64,000 nt of DNA from Phocoena phocoena (GCF_963924675.1 NC_089221.1:89322998-89386997), one strand, 5' to 3'. Positions 53,165 to 64,000 are shown, counted from the stretch's first letter. Numbers and translations: made by a program. Notes: generated by a model from the sequence alone, not told the origin.

Positions 53165-53617
53165 TCTACAATATTGAGAATACTGAATATTATCACTTTT
53201 TCATGCTTGTCAATTTTAGTAGGTGAAAAATAACTTACTATTCATTTAATTTGCAGGGTTTTTTTTTTGTGGTTCAGGTTGTAAATATTTCCGTGTGCTT
53301 ACTGATCATTTGAATTTTTCTTGATGAACTTCCTGTTGTGTTTTTTGTCCATGTTCATAGTAGGTTGACTTTTTTCTAAGAGTTTTTCTACATGAGCTTT
53401 TGCTTGTAATTCCCAATGCAAATATTTCTTCGAAGTTTGACTTTTGACTTTATTTATCATTTCTTTAACTTTAAATAAATTCAAATATTCATATACTTGG
53501 GTTATTTAATATTTTGTATATTTTGGGTTTCATGTCTCACTTTAAAAAGCTGAAGATAAAAATTTTAATGTGATATGATAGCTGTGTATATATATTTTAT
53601 GATTATAGAAATTTTAT
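53165..53617. other. Unassigned AT-rich intron
   Basis: About 450 bp. Weak L1-like text is possible but I could not place it. Confidence 0.35.
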
Positions 53618-53692
53618 TTTTCCTTTTTGTAGTTGAACTATAGTTGATTTAAAATACTGTGTTAATTTCAGGTGTTCAGGAAAGTGATTCAG

Positions 53693-53726
<34 letters not shown>

Positions 53727-53985
53727 TTTTTCAGATTCTTTTCCATTATAGGTTATTAAAGGATATTGAATATAGTTTCCTGTGCCATACAGTAAATCCT
53801 TGTTGCTTATCTATTTTATATATAGTGGTGTATATCTGTTAATCCCATACTTCTAATTTATTCCTTCCCTCCCTTTCACCTTTGATAACCATAAATTTGT
53901 TTTCCATGTCTGTGAGTCTGTTTCTGTTTTGTAAATAAGTTAATTTGTATTATTTTTTAGATTCCAGCTGTGTGTGTTTTCGTGG
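53618..53985 (-). mobile_element. L1 3'-end fragment, antisense
   Basis: L1 3' UTR text in minus orientation (gaactatagttgatttaaa, ccatacagtaaatccttgtt, ctgtgagtctgtttctgttt), with an (AT)n expansion at 53694-53724. Confidence 0.75.
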
Positions 53986-54159
53986 TAGAAATATTTCTAT
54001 TCAGGACCAAATGCATTTTATGTGACCAAAAATTGTCTGGTCTATGGGTACATATTAATTTTACGTATTTAATTGTACTAAAATCTATATATTAATAAAA
54101 AATACCTCTATTGTAATATGTGACAACAGAAATAGTTTATATTAAATTACCATGTGACT

Positions 54160-54460
54160 GAGCCTTACTTTCTTTTCCTTAAAATAAGGATAACAATATC
54201 TATCTCATACGTTGTTGTGAGAATTAAATGAGATAACATATGCAAATAATACTAGATGTTATTTACTCAGATGCCTCCTAAGTACCATTCATTGTTTATA
54301 CATTAGTGTATTTCGTCTTCAAAACAATGCTCTGAAGCAGGTATTACAGTACCCAAAATACTAATGAGAAAATAGATCCAATGAGCTTAAGCAAGTTGCC
54401 CAGGATCTCAGATAAAAAGTGGCAAAGCCAGATTATAAATACATGTTATTCTGAAAACAA
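54160..54460. mobile_element. Two MIR relics, opposite orientations
   Basis: Plus-strand MIR text at about 54160-54250 (cttaaaataaggataacaat, gttgtgagaattaaatgag). Minus-strand MIR text at about 54290-54450 (gaagcaggtattacagtacc, gcaagttgcccaggatctc). Confidence 0.65.
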
Positions 54461-54589
54461 AAATCATGTTTTTTTCACTATACACTCTTGCTGGGAGTTG
54501 ACAGGTATTTTTTACTTTAGTCCTTTTCTCTTTCTCTGTTTTCAGTTTCTCTTTCTCTTTTGCTGTTTGATGAATAAGACTCCCTAAAA

Positions 54590-54740
54590 CAGACTGTCCA
54601 AGAGTACTCACTGTGATTATTGAAATGTTCTTTTCTCTGTCCAAAGAGGTAGCCATTAGCCACATGTGTCTGTTGAGTGCTTGAAATGTGGCTGATGGAA
54701 CTGAGGAACTGAAATTTTACTCTTAATTAATTAAATTTAT
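54590..54740. mobile_element. hAT-type MITE relic
   Basis: Contains ggtagccattagccacatgt and gtgcttgaaatgtggctgat, typical of a widely dispersed small mammalian DNA-transposon family. Name not asserted. Confidence 0.55.
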
Positions 54741-54762
54741 ATTTTTATATGCATTAACTTTT

Positions 54763-54990
54763 TTTAAACATCTTTATTGGAGTATAATTGCTTTACAATG
54801 GTGTGTTAGTTTCTGCTTTATAGTAAAGTGAATCAGCTATATGTGCACATATATCCCCATATCTCCTCCCTTTTGCGTCTCCCTCCCATCCTCCCTATCC
54901 CACCCCTCTAGGTGGTCACAAAGCACCGAGCTGATCTCCCTGTGCTATGCGGCTGCTTCCCACTAGCTATTTTACATTTGGTAGTGTAAA
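54763..54990 (-). mobile_element. L1 3'-end fragment, antisense, next to FER exon
   Basis: Antisense copy of the same 3' UTR seen at 7475-7860: tttattggagtataattgc, ggtgtgttagtttctgcttt, the C-rich complement of the G-tract (54868-54910), and gctgcttcccactagctatt. It ends only about 120 bp before the next FER exon. Confidence 0.88.
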
Positions 54991-55110
54991 ATTACATGCG
55001 ACTACTGTTTTGGACATTGCAACCTTAGATATATGAATCCCTTTTTTTTGTATGTATAAAGTGAGTGTAATTAATGTATTGATTGATAATGAGGAAACTG
55101 TTCATTCTAG

Positions 55111-55233
55111 GTTGAAAACTTTAGCAGAGGAACTTATACAGACACAGCAGATGCTTTTAAATAAGGAGGAAGCTGTCCTGGAGTTAGAGAAGAGGATTGA
55201 GGAATCTTCTAAGACCTATGAAAAGAAGTCTGA
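55111..55233 (+). CDS. FER: FER internal coding exon (FX/coiled-coil)
   Basis: A 123-nt exon with acceptor ctgttcattctag|g and donor ga|gtgagta. One base completes the methionine codon, 40 full codons follow, and two bases start what should be an aspartate codon. The peptide [20 protein letters not shown] through [11 protein letters not shown] matches FER at about residues 309-349. It is strongly heptad-like, fitting the coiled-coil/FX region that follows the F-BAR and binds phosphatidic acid. Divisible by three with symmetric phase. The acceptor's pyrimidine tract is weak (gaggaaactgttcattctag). No later FER exon appears before the window ends, so the next intron exceeds 8.7 kb. Confidence 0.96.
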
Positions 55234-56379
55234 GTGAGTAAAACAAAAATAATTTGAAGGAAGAAAGTTCAATTGATGTAATTTTATAGAAGTACTTCAG
55301 TTACATGGAATTATGGATGTGTAATTTCTAGAAGCTGAATTTTCATATTAAGTATAAAACTGTATGGTTGAATTACTTTCTTGGACTCTAGAAGAGTGAT
55401 TTTGTGTTTTTATCAATATAGTGTATTGATCATATGTCTCAATGTTTTAATGGTTTGACTTATTTTCTGAAAAACCCTGTTAAAACCTGTCTTTACTCCC
55501 CCTCATCAAAGTCTACCAGATTCACTGTGAATTCCTTGTTAAGAAAGTGACAGACCAGTATTATCTAGAAACTGGTTTAGATGTTAGAAGGAAGCAAATA
55601 AACTTACTAAAAAAGAGCAGTCTGTTTCACCTATAAAAATCCTTCTGATATGTGCTGTGCTGTTTTTGTCTTACTGTTGTTTTTCTTGCTGATTTCTGGA
55701 TCTGTAAATATTTTCATGGATCCTCTGACATAACTGTAAATATTTTCATGGATCCTCTGACATAACTTGTTTTGCTATACTCTTGTTTTTACTGATTTCA
55801 ATAATTATGTTTTCTACTATATTAAGGTTTAAATTTTGATCTAAAATTTAAAATTTCTAATCTGACTTTGGTCATTGTTTGCATCTCTAACAGGTTTCTC
55901 TAATCCTAGACTAGAATATATAAATTTCTTGCTATCATACTTTCCCAATTGGTGTGATTTGTCAAGACTTTCAAGGATTGTGATGTATAGCATTTGTCTG
56001 GTCTATACTTGCTCTTACTTTCTACACAACTTTTCAAATATTTTCTACTTCTCTCAAATTTCTGATCCTGTTATATACCCCATCATAGTCAGCAGATGGA
56101 CCTCTCCTACATTATAGAAAAAATTAGAATCATTAGGTGGCAAGTACCTTATTTTCTAGATATTTTAGATATCTAAATGCACCACGTTTGTACCCATTCT
56201 CTTTCCTTACTTCCATAGAGGATCTGTTCCTTTTCCTGTCTATTTCTTGTGCCTATTTTTATATCTCATCATCTCTTACTTTCCCATAAATTTTACATTG
56301 TTTTATATATTATGTTCACCTTTTCTTCTCAACTATGTCCTGTGCTCACTTTTTAAATATTATTAGGTTTTGACTCCTG
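55234..56379 (+). other. FER intron, mostly unassigned
   Basis: Contains the 32-bp tandem duplication at 55702-55765 and otherwise nothing I recognise. Confidence 0.5.
55702..55765. repeat. Perfect 32-bp tandem duplication
   Basis: Two identical adjacent 32-bp units (55702-55733, 55734-55765), each starting ctgtaaatattttcatgg and ending ctgacataa. No mismatch between units, suggesting a recent event. Confidence 0.95.
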
Positions 56380-57310
56380 AAAATAATCTCTACCTTTCTT
56401 ACCACCCTAGATAACCTGTCATTAATCTTCATCTTTTCCCTCAATTACTGTCTTTGCTTTCTGTTTTCTTAGTCAAACTTGTTCTAAGAGTGCTAATGAG
56501 CACTCATTTCCTCAAGTCTCACTTAGTAATTAACCCACAGATATCTGGCTTCTGCCCTGTCACTGTTGAAATAGGTAGATATCTATAAGATCATCAATGA
56601 CCTTTATATTGCTAAATTTAGCAATGATCTTACTTGACCTCCTCACTGTATCTTTGTTGACTTCATTTCCCTTGGCCTTTGGGACCAAGGTGACAGATCT
56701 TGCTTCTCTCTTTCTGGCCACTCCTTTGTAAATTCATCCTCCCCACTCAGCCAGAATATTTTGGAGTTACCCAAGGCGTGGCCCTAGGCTATGTCATTCT
56801 CCTCACTGTACTCTATCTCTAGGTGATCCCCTGAAGATGACTCATGTATATTACTCTCGCTCAGATTTCCTCTCTGAACTCTATGGCCGTGTAATCAGTT
56901 GCCTACTTGACATGCCTCCTTGGATGCCTTAGAAGTACACTAAATTTCTCATATCTAAGGCTGAATTAAAAATCCCCTCAAGGGCTTCCCTGGTGGCCCA
57001 GTGGTTGAGAGTCCGCCTGCCGATGCAGGGGACACGGGTTCGTGCCCTGGTCCGGGAAGATCCCACATGCCGTGGAGCGGTTAGGCCCATGAGCCATGGC
57101 CGCTGAGCCTGGGCGTCTGGAGCCTGTGCTCCGCAACGGGAGAGGCCACAACAGTGAGAGGCCCGCATACCGCAAAAAAAAAAAAAAATCCCCTCAATAT
57201 AACCCAACCCAACGCAACCTAGTTCACTCTTAGTATTTTTTAAAATTTCAGTGAATGGCAACACCATCTATCCTATTTTACAACTCAGGATATTAGGAGC
57301 CTACTTCTCC
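56380..57310 (+). mobile_element. L2 (LINE-2) ORF relic with nested SINE
   Basis: Plus-strand L2 reverse-transcriptase-region text: aagatcatcaatgaccttta, tgttgacttcatttcccttg, ggagttacccaaggcgtggc, gaagatgactcatgtatatt, gttgcctacttgacatgcct. It continues after the SINE with ttcagtgaatggcaacacc. Many frameshifts. Confidence 0.72.
56982..57183 (+). mobile_element. CHR-2-type SINE
   Basis: Plus-strand copy from gggcttccctggtggcccag to gcccgcataccgc plus an A tail, inserted in the L2. Perfect 14-bp duplication aaaaatcccctcaa at 56968-56981 and 57184-57197. Confidence 0.94.
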
Positions 57311-57889
57311 CACTTATACTATGGCTTTTATTACAACTTGGTGTTAAATGTCATATTGAAATTGATGAGCCTTTTAAAGGTGAGAACAGGGAAATTTGAG
57401 TTACTCTGGATATTCCTTTAATAAATCTGGAAATTTTCAGTATTGCATCAACAGAAGATTCTACTGGGATTATAAAAATAAAATTTATCAACCATTGCAC
57501 GTATAAAGTTAAAAAAATTATCTTTTGTTTTTCTCTATTTGCTAGTAAATCTCTTCAGATGACCAAGCAGTTGTACGTTTTACAGTTTTGTACATGTGCA
57601 CATTGTAAATGACTCCTGTTTTATAATTTAGCAGATATAAAGAAATACAGTAGGTTAGCTGACCCTCTCACCAGCATGTCTGAGTTGCTGGAGGAGGCAA
57701 TCTTTAAGTGTTGTCTTATCCTGGAAGTTGTAGATTCTTTGATTTTTTTTGGTATGTTCTCTTGACTCACATCTTCGATTCTCTCTTCATCTACATAATC
57801 ATTGTGATCCACATTCCCCCACCTACTTGTATTTATCAGAAGATGAGAATGGGCATAGAGGAGAGGAAGCTTAAAGGGTGGTGGACATA
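57311..57889. other. Unassigned intronic sequence
   Basis: About 580 bp. The 102-codon minus-strand open frame (57621-57929) shows no recognisable domain. Confidence 0.4.
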
Positions 57890-58130
57890 TGGGAAATAAT
57901 ATCTCTTGAGTTTGTACTCTGTTCCACATACTATGCTAGATGTTTTATATATATTAATTCACTGAATGTTATCTTCACTATGCTCCCTGTGTAATTACCT
58001 GGATTTTACCTTTAAGACTTAGAGAATTTAGATAACTTACTTAGAATCACATACCCAGTAAGTGATAGAAAATGCATGAGTTCCTGACTCCAAGGTTTCT
58101 GTGTGTTTGATCACAGTAATTGCTTGATCT
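57890..58130 (-). mobile_element. MIR relic
   Basis: Antisense MIR order: ccacatactatgctagatgt, ttaattcactgaatgttatc, gaatcacatacccagtaagt, gagttcctgactccaagg. Confidence 0.65.
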
Positions 58131-58183
58131 TACGATTTTAACAGTGTTCTTAGGAGAATAAATTAGTTAAAAGTAATAAAACA

Positions 58184-58531
58184 GGGACTTGCCTGGTGGC
58201 GCAGTGGTTAAGAATCCCCCTGCCAATGCATGGGACACGGGTTCTATTCCTGGTCTGGGAAGATCCCACATGATGCGGAGCAACTAAACCCATGCACCAC
58301 AACTACTGAGCCTGTGCTCTAGAGCCCACGAGTCACAACTACTGAGCCCACGTGCCACAACTACTGAAGCCCGCGCACCTAGAGCCCGTGCTCTTCAACA
58401 AGAGAAGCCACTGCAATGAGAAGCCTGTGCACTGCAGTGAAGGGTAGCCCCCACTTGCCGCAACTAGAGAAAGTCCGCGTGCAGCAACGAAGACCCAACG
58501 CTGCCAAGAATAAATAAATAAATAAAAAATG
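58184..58531 (+). mobile_element. CHR-2-type SINE, long form
   Basis: A 348-bp plus-strand copy with repeated cacaactactgagcc units, the gcagcaacgaagacccaacg 3' segment and a (taaa)n tail. Flanking duplicates aaagtaataaaaca (58170-58183) and aaagtaacaaaaca (58532-58545) differ at one position. The longest CHR copy here; same long form as at 28293-28555. Confidence 0.93.
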
Positions 58532-58820
58532 AAAGTAACAAAACAATAAAATAAAACTACATTTTTTGCAAATACTAAAAATATGCTATATTAGATAATT
58601 TACATTCTTAAATTATTTCTAAATTAATGGAATTATGTGAATGTTTACTTAATAGAAATAGCATTTGTGTTCCTATGAAAATATAACATATGAGGGACTA
58701 ATGTTAAAACCTTTAAATTTGGGTTTAACATAAATTTCTCCAAAACATCTTATAATAACAGTGAAAAAATAAACGATATGAGAAATCATTTGATAGCTTT
58801 GAGTCCTATAATTGAATAAT

Positions 58821-58950
58821 ATGCCGCGGAGCGGCTGGGCCCGTGAGCCATGGCCGCTGAGCCTGCACGTCCGGAGCCTGTGCTCCACAACGGGAGAGGC
58901 CACAACAGTGAGAGGCCCGCGTACCGCAAAAAAAAAAAAAAAAAAAAAAA
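58821..58950 (+). mobile_element. 5'-truncated CHR-2-type SINE
   Basis: Begins abruptly at atgccgcggagcggctgggc, the middle of the CHR-2 unit, and ends in a 22-bp A tail. The tRNA-related half with the internal promoter boxes is missing, and I see no clear target-site duplication. Confidence 0.9.
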
Positions 58951-59499
58951 GTGTGGGTGAAAGGAATAAAACCAACCATTTGAAATGGTATAATTTTAAT
59001 AGAACACAAAGCGTCACTCTAGTATACATATCTTTGCTCAGTACTTCCAACACATTTTTATTCAAATTGAAATAATATCCATCTTCTCCTGATCTATGAT
59101 CCTTGACTACTGTATTAGAAAATAGTTTATGGGAAAATATACCAAGCAAATGTCATTTATGACTCATTGGCATAAAGAGCTGGTAATGTTACTATTGGTT
59201 TTAATGCTTAGTTTGATTTACAAAAAGTGAATGATTATTCAGTTTTGTATTATGCTGTACCATTATCACCCAGTACTTAAAAATACTTTGTACATTATAA
59301 AATCATAACTCTTAGAGCCATGCAAAATCTTAAGAGATCACTTGATTCAACCTCCTTGTCTTTCAAATTATGTGACATCTGAGGGCCAGAAATTTTAGGA
59401 GAATTGCAAAGATTCACATCTGGCTTGTAGTGAAGGTAATACGTGAACCATCTGGAGTATTGTTCTGGTTTGCAAACTCAGGTACCTTTTATTTTTGTC
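58951..59499. other. Unassigned intron
   Basis: About 550 bp. Weak MIR/L3-like text at 59310-59440 (taagagatcacttgattcaa, acctccttgtctttcaaat). Confidence 0.35.
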
Positions 59500-59830
59500 T
59501 CAGAATTTTTAGATTATATCCACTAGGTGCTATGAATACAGTGAAAGGTTAAGACACATATGGTCACATGTCTCATGAAGCTTACACTTTTGTAGAGTAG
59601 ACCAGTACAAAACAGAACATTAACAATTGTGATAATTGCTGTGAAACAAGGAGTTCAGATAGAAGAATAACAGAGGAGTACCCACTTAAGATAGGTGGTC
59701 AGGGGTCTTGTAGGAAATGGCAGTTTTGCTGAGACCTGAAGGACAGAAAGTGCCCTCCAAGTGAAGAATGCATGGAAAGAGTAGTCAGAAGTAGGGAGTA
59801 AATAGCACCTGCATAAGTCCTGATCCCTTC
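59500..59830 (+). repeat. Second copy of the ancient repeat seen at 18160
   Basis: Shared phrases: ctaggtgctatgaatacagt, catgaagcttacacttttgt, gctgagacctgaaggacag, gaatgcatggaaagag. Confidence 0.5.
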
Positions 59831-60029
59831 AATGTTTTAAATTTATTTATAGCTTCTTGTGCATCTTGTATTATACAATCATGCATTTATTATAATTTTC
59901 TTCTTCTTGAAATATTTATAGCTTTTTTGCTCAATGGTGTTATAAGCATATAAAATAATTATAGTGTATTACATAGTGATTATATAACAGTATTGTTTAA
60001 AAAGTAATTATTGAACAAAAGCAAGATGT

Positions 60030-60350
60030 TAATACATTTAGTAGGTCCTTGTTGATTATCTATTTTATATATAGTAGTGTGTATACGTTAATCTCAAACT
60101 CCTAATTTATCCCTCCCCCCCACCTTTCTCCTTTGGTAATCATAAGTTTGTTTTCTAAGTCTGTGAGTCTATTTCTGTTTTGTAAATAAGTTCATTTGTA
60201 TCACTTTTTTAGATTCCAGATATAAGTGATATTATATGATATTTGTCTTTGATTACTTCACTTAGTATGATAATCTCTAGGTCCATCCAAATTGCTGCAA
60301 ATCGCATTATTTCATTCTTTTTTATGGCTGAGTGATATTCCCTTTTATGT
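60030..60350 (-). mobile_element. L1 3'-region fragment, antisense
   Basis: L1 3' UTR/ORF2-end text in minus orientation (taggtccttgttgattatc, ctgtgagtctatttctgttt, gtccatccaaattgctgcaa). Close in sequence to 53780-53985. Confidence 0.7.
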
Positions 60351-60536
60351 ATTTCCTAATTCTTGGTGTTAGGATAGTGTCTCAGAATGTCTAAGTGATT
60401 GCTGATATGACATAATAGATATTTAGAACTCCTGAAGAAGAATTTAAAAAGGCCTATTTCTAAAACAGATTATTTAGAAACCCAAGGTATATGAGATGAT
60501 AGAAACCTCACGTTACCACAGGAAACAGCATTGAAA

Positions 60537-60650
60537 CTTTTTGTTTTGGCTGTGCTGTGCAGCCTGTGGGATCTCAATTCCCCGACCAGTGATTGAACCT
60601 GGGCCACGGCATGGGTGAAAGCACTAAACCCTAACCACTAGACCGCCAGG
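60537..60650 (-). mobile_element. CHR-1-type short SINE
   Basis: Minus-strand copy (ggctgtgctgtgcagcctgtg ... ctagaccgccagggaa). Flanks only loosely similar (aacagcattgaaac, aacaaccactgatac). Confidence 0.85.
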
Positions 60651-60689
60651 GAACAACCACTGATACATGTTTTTAAATTAAATTTTAAT

Positions 60690-62395
60690 GGAGATAATTA
60701 CAGATTGGCATGTAGTTGTAAGAATTAATACAGAGAGATCCCATAAACCTTTTCAATTCCCCTTAATGGTAGCATCTTGCAAAACTATAATATAATATCA
60801 TAATCCGATATTAACATTGATACAGGCATGGTTTGGAACATTTTCATCACTGCAAGGATCCCCCATTTTGTACTTTTATAGCTACACTGCCTTCTATCTC
60901 CCACCTCCTCCTTAACACCAGCTAAGGGCAACCAGTGATCTATTTTCCATTTCTATAATTTTGTCTTCCCAAGAATGTTATATAAAATGGAATCATAATG
61001 TATGTAACCTTTTGAGATTGTCTTTTTACATTTATTGTAATTCTCTGGAGATTCATCCAGGTACTTTCATTCCTTTTTACTCTTATGTAGTATTCCATAG
61101 CATGTGTATTAGTTTCCTAGGACTGCCATTTTGAAGTACCACAAACTGGGCAGCTTAAAAAAAGATATAAATTTATTCTATGACAGTTCTGGAGGCCAAA
61201 AGTCTGAAGTAAGGTCTTGGCAGGCTGGTTTCTTCTGGGCTCTAAGGGAGATTCGGTTCCATGCCTTTGTCCTAGCTTCTGCTGATGGCCGGCAGTTCTA
61301 GGCATTCCTTGGTTTATAGAAGCATCACTCCAATCTCCGCCTCCATCTTCATATAGTGTTCTGCCTGTGTGGTCTCTTTTCTGTATCCAGATTTTCTTCT
61401 TCTTACAAGGACATCAGTCATGGATTAAGGGTCCAACCACTCCAGTATGACCTCATCTTAACTAATTACATCTGCAACAACCCTGTTTCCAAAACGGCCA
61501 CATTCTGAGGTTCCTGGGGTTAGGATTTGAACATATCTTTTTAGAGGACACAATTCAACTCATGACTGTATAGATATACCATAATTTGATCATTCACCCT
61601 GTGAAGAATATCTGGTTTGTTTCTGTCTCCATATAGCTTTCTTTTTACTGTCTCCATATAGTTTTGCCTTGTATAGAATGTCATATAATTAGAATCATAC
61701 ATTATGTAGCCTTTTCAGATTGGCTTCTATCACTTAGTAATGTACATTTAAGGTTCCTCCATGTCTTTTTGTGGGCTGGTAGCTTGTTTCTTTTGAGCAG
61801 TGAAAAGTATTCCATTGTCCAGATATACCACAGTTTATCCATTCATCTGCTGAAGGACGTATTGGTTGCTTCCCAGTTGTGGCAGTTTTGAATAAAGCTG
61901 TTGTAAACATTCATGTGTGGGCTTTTATGTGGACATAAGTTTTTGACTCCTTTGGCTAAATACCAAGGAGTATGATTGCTGGATCATATGGTAAGAGTAT
62001 GTTTAGTTTTGTAATAAACTACCAAACTGTCTTCCAAAGTGACTATACCATTTTGCATTTCCACCAGTAATGAATGAGAGTTCTTGTTGCTTCACATCCT
62101 CACCAGCATTTGGTGTTGTCAATGTCCTGGAGTTTGGCCATTCTCATAAATGTATGATGCTATCTCATTGTTCTTTTAATTTGCATTTTTCTGATGGCAT
62201 ATGATGTGGAGCATTTTTTCATATGCTTATTTGCCATCTGTATATCTTCTTCAGTAAGGTATCTGTTAAGGTCTTTGGCCCATTTTTTAATCAGTTTGTT
62301 TGTTTTCTTGTTGACATTTAAGAGATCTTTGTATATTTTGGATAACAGTCCTGTATCAGATGTGTCTTTTGTAAATCTTTTCTCCTAGTCTATGG
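60690..62395 (-). mobile_element. Old L1M, antisense, interrupted by an LTR
   Basis: 3' UTR and ORF2 C-terminal region in minus orientation. Text before the LTR (gtagtattccatagca) resumes after it (tgtatagatataccataatt). Later phrases include gctggatcatatggtaagag, catttccaccagtaatgaat and ggcccattttttaatcagtt. Confidence 0.72.
61105..61567 (-). mobile_element. MLT1-type (ERVL-MaLR) solo LTR
   Basis: Minus-strand LTR starting tgtattagtttcctaggact and ending near caattcaactcatgac. Internal phrases: cagttctggaggccaaaag, gcttctgctgatggccggc, aacaaccctgtttccaaaac. Inserted in old L1M. Longer and more diverged than the LTR at 52091. No internal viral genes. Confidence 0.82.
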
Positions 62396-62402
62396 ATCTC
62401 CT

Positions 62403-63614
62403 TCTTTTTTTTTTAAATCAATTTTAAAAAATTGAAGTATAGTTGATTTACAATGTTGTGTTAATTTCTGCTGTACTGCAAAGTGATTCAGTTATACATA
62501 TATATTCATACTTTTCAAAAAATATTCTTTTCCATTATGGCTTATCACAGGGTATTGAATATAGTTCTCTGTGCTATACAGTAGGACCTTGTTGTTTACC
62601 CATTCTATATATAAAAGCTTACATCTGCTAACCCCAAACTCCCCCTCCATCCCTCCCCAAACCCCCTCTCCCTGGACAACCACCAGTCTGTTTTCTATTT
62701 CTGTGATTCTGTTTCTGTTTCATAGATAGGTTCATTTGTGTCATATTTTAGATTCCACATATAAGTGATATCATATGGTATTTCTCTTTCTGACTTCACT
62801 TAGTATGATAATCTCTAGTTGCATCCATGTTGCTGCAAATGGCATTATTCCATTCTTTTTTTATGGCCGAGTAATATTCCATTATTTTTATGTACCACTT
62901 CTTATTTATCCATTCATCTTTTGATGGACCTTTATGTTGTTTCCATGACTTGGCTATTGTGAACAGTGCTGTTATGAACATAGGGGTGCATATATCTTTT
63001 TGAATTACAATTTTGTCTGGATATATGCCCAGGAGTGGGATTGCTGGATCATATGGTTTTGAATTTGAATTGGGTTGTTTGTTTTTTTTGTTGTTGAGTT
63101 GTATGAGCTGCTTATATATTTTGGAAATTCAGCCCTTGTAGGTTGCATTGTTTGCAAATATTTTCTCCCATTCTGTAGGTTGTCTTTTTGTTTTGTTTAT
63201 GGTTTCCTTTGCTGTGCAAAAGCTTGTAAGTTTGATTAAGTCTCCTTTGTTTATTTTTGTTTTTATTTCTGTTACCTTGGGAGACTAACATAAGAAAACA
63301 TTGGTACGATTTATGTCAGAGAATGTTTTGCCTATGATCTCTTCTAGGTGTTTTATGGTGTCTTGTCTTACATTTAAGTCTTTAAGCCATTTTGAGTCTA
63401 TTTTTGTGTATGGTGAGAGGGTGTGTTCTAATGTTGATTTACATGCAGCTGTCCAACTTTCCAGGACCACTTCCTGAAGAGACTGTCTTTCCCAATTGTC
63501 TTTTATGTATTAGTAACTTACTTTCAGTAGTGCATGGCACAGTTCATTAAGATATTAATACACTTTATTATGTTGAGGTAAGTTCCATCTATGCCTACTT
63601 TCTGGAGGGTTTTT
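62403..63614 (-). mobile_element. L1, antisense arm of a head-to-head pair
   Basis: Poly(T) at about 62404, L1 3' UTR, then the ORF2 C-terminal parts in minus orientation to about 63480. A less clear 60-bp stretch follows, then a short minus-strand ORF2 RT piece at about 63565-63614 (complement of ctccagaaagtaggcatag). Confidence 0.75.
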
Positions 63615-64000
63615 AACACAGCCAACATCGTTCTCAATGGTGAAAAACTGAACCATTTCCTCTAAGATCAGGAACAAGACAAGGTTGTCCACTCTCAGCA
63701 CTGTTATTCAACATAGTTTTGGAAGATTTAGCCACAGCGATCAGAGAAGAAAAATAAATAACAGGAATACAAATTGGAAAAGAAGAAGTAAAGCTTTCAT
63801 TGTTTGCAGATGACATGATACTATACATAGGGAATCCTAAAGATGGTACCAGAAAACTACTACAGCTAATTAATTAATTTGGTAATGTAGCAGGATACCA
63901 AATTAATGCAAAGAAATCTCTTGCCTTCCTATACACTAATGATGAAAAATCTGAAAGAAAAATTAAGGAAACACTCCCATTTACCATTGGAACAAAAAAA
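63615..64000 (+). mobile_element. L1 ORF2 RT segment, sense arm of a head-to-head pair
   Basis: Begins acacagccaacatcgttctc and runs through RT with FADD at 63803-63814, continuing past the window edge. In intact L1 this sequence lies about 30 bp downstream of the minus-strand piece that ends at 63614, so the two arms diverge from nearly the same L1 position. A TAA (about 63755) and other damage make it non-coding. Confidence 0.8.

Overview
This window is vertebrate, specifically mammalian, nuclear DNA: a stretch of introns carrying four short protein-coding exons and a dense load of interspersed repeats. The only host gene I can support is FER, the F-BAR/SH2 non-receptor tyrosine kinase, read on the + strand. 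Its exons lie at 29398-29581, 31880-32017, 32628-32747 and 55111-55233. They join in frame to encode about residues 161-349 of the protein: the end of the F-BAR domain and the start of the FX/coiled-coil segment. Everything before 29398 is the upstream intron, and everything after 55233 is the start of the next intron. No promoter, first exon, SH2 exon or kinase exon is visible.

The repeats point to a cetartiodactyl and most likely a cetacean. About eleven tRNA-derived SINEs of the CHR-1/CHR-2 type are present, many with clear target-site duplications (TSDs), alongside cetartiodactyl-type L1s. I saw no ruminant BovB/Bov-tA and no pig PRE-type SINE. This species call is an inference from repeat content.

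Layout. 1-703: unassigned intron. 717-7894: full-length but dead L1 in the same sense as FER, with a perfect 13-bp TSD. 8510-16150: an old L1 and a younger L1, both antisense. 16.5-29.4 kb: CHR SINEs, an ancient ~2.4-kb repeat interrupted by a TA-flanked DNA transposon, L1M, MIR and L2 relics, and long unassigned stretches. 29.4-32.7 kb: three FER exons. 32.7-55.1 kb: a single 22.4-kb intron. It holds hAT elements, including a broken Charlie-type transposon at 40557-46587 split by a 3.75-kb sense L1, plus antisense L1s, MIRs, an MLT1 LTR and a 185-bp direct duplication. 55.1 kb to the end: the fourth exon, an L2 relic with a nested SINE, more SINEs, a second MLT1 LTR inside an old L1, and a head-to-head L1 junction at about 63615.

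I found no undescribed gene system. The observations most worth checking are a nonsense codon shared by the two sense-strand L1 copies, an unrecognised 180-bp insertion with a 7/8-bp TSD at 47777-47956, a divergent direct repeat flanked by pyrimidine microsatellites, the L1 tail lying 120 bp upstream of a FER acceptor with a weak pyrimidine tract, and the inverted L1 junction at the right edge. Repeat boundaries are read by eye and are approximate unless a TSD is given.
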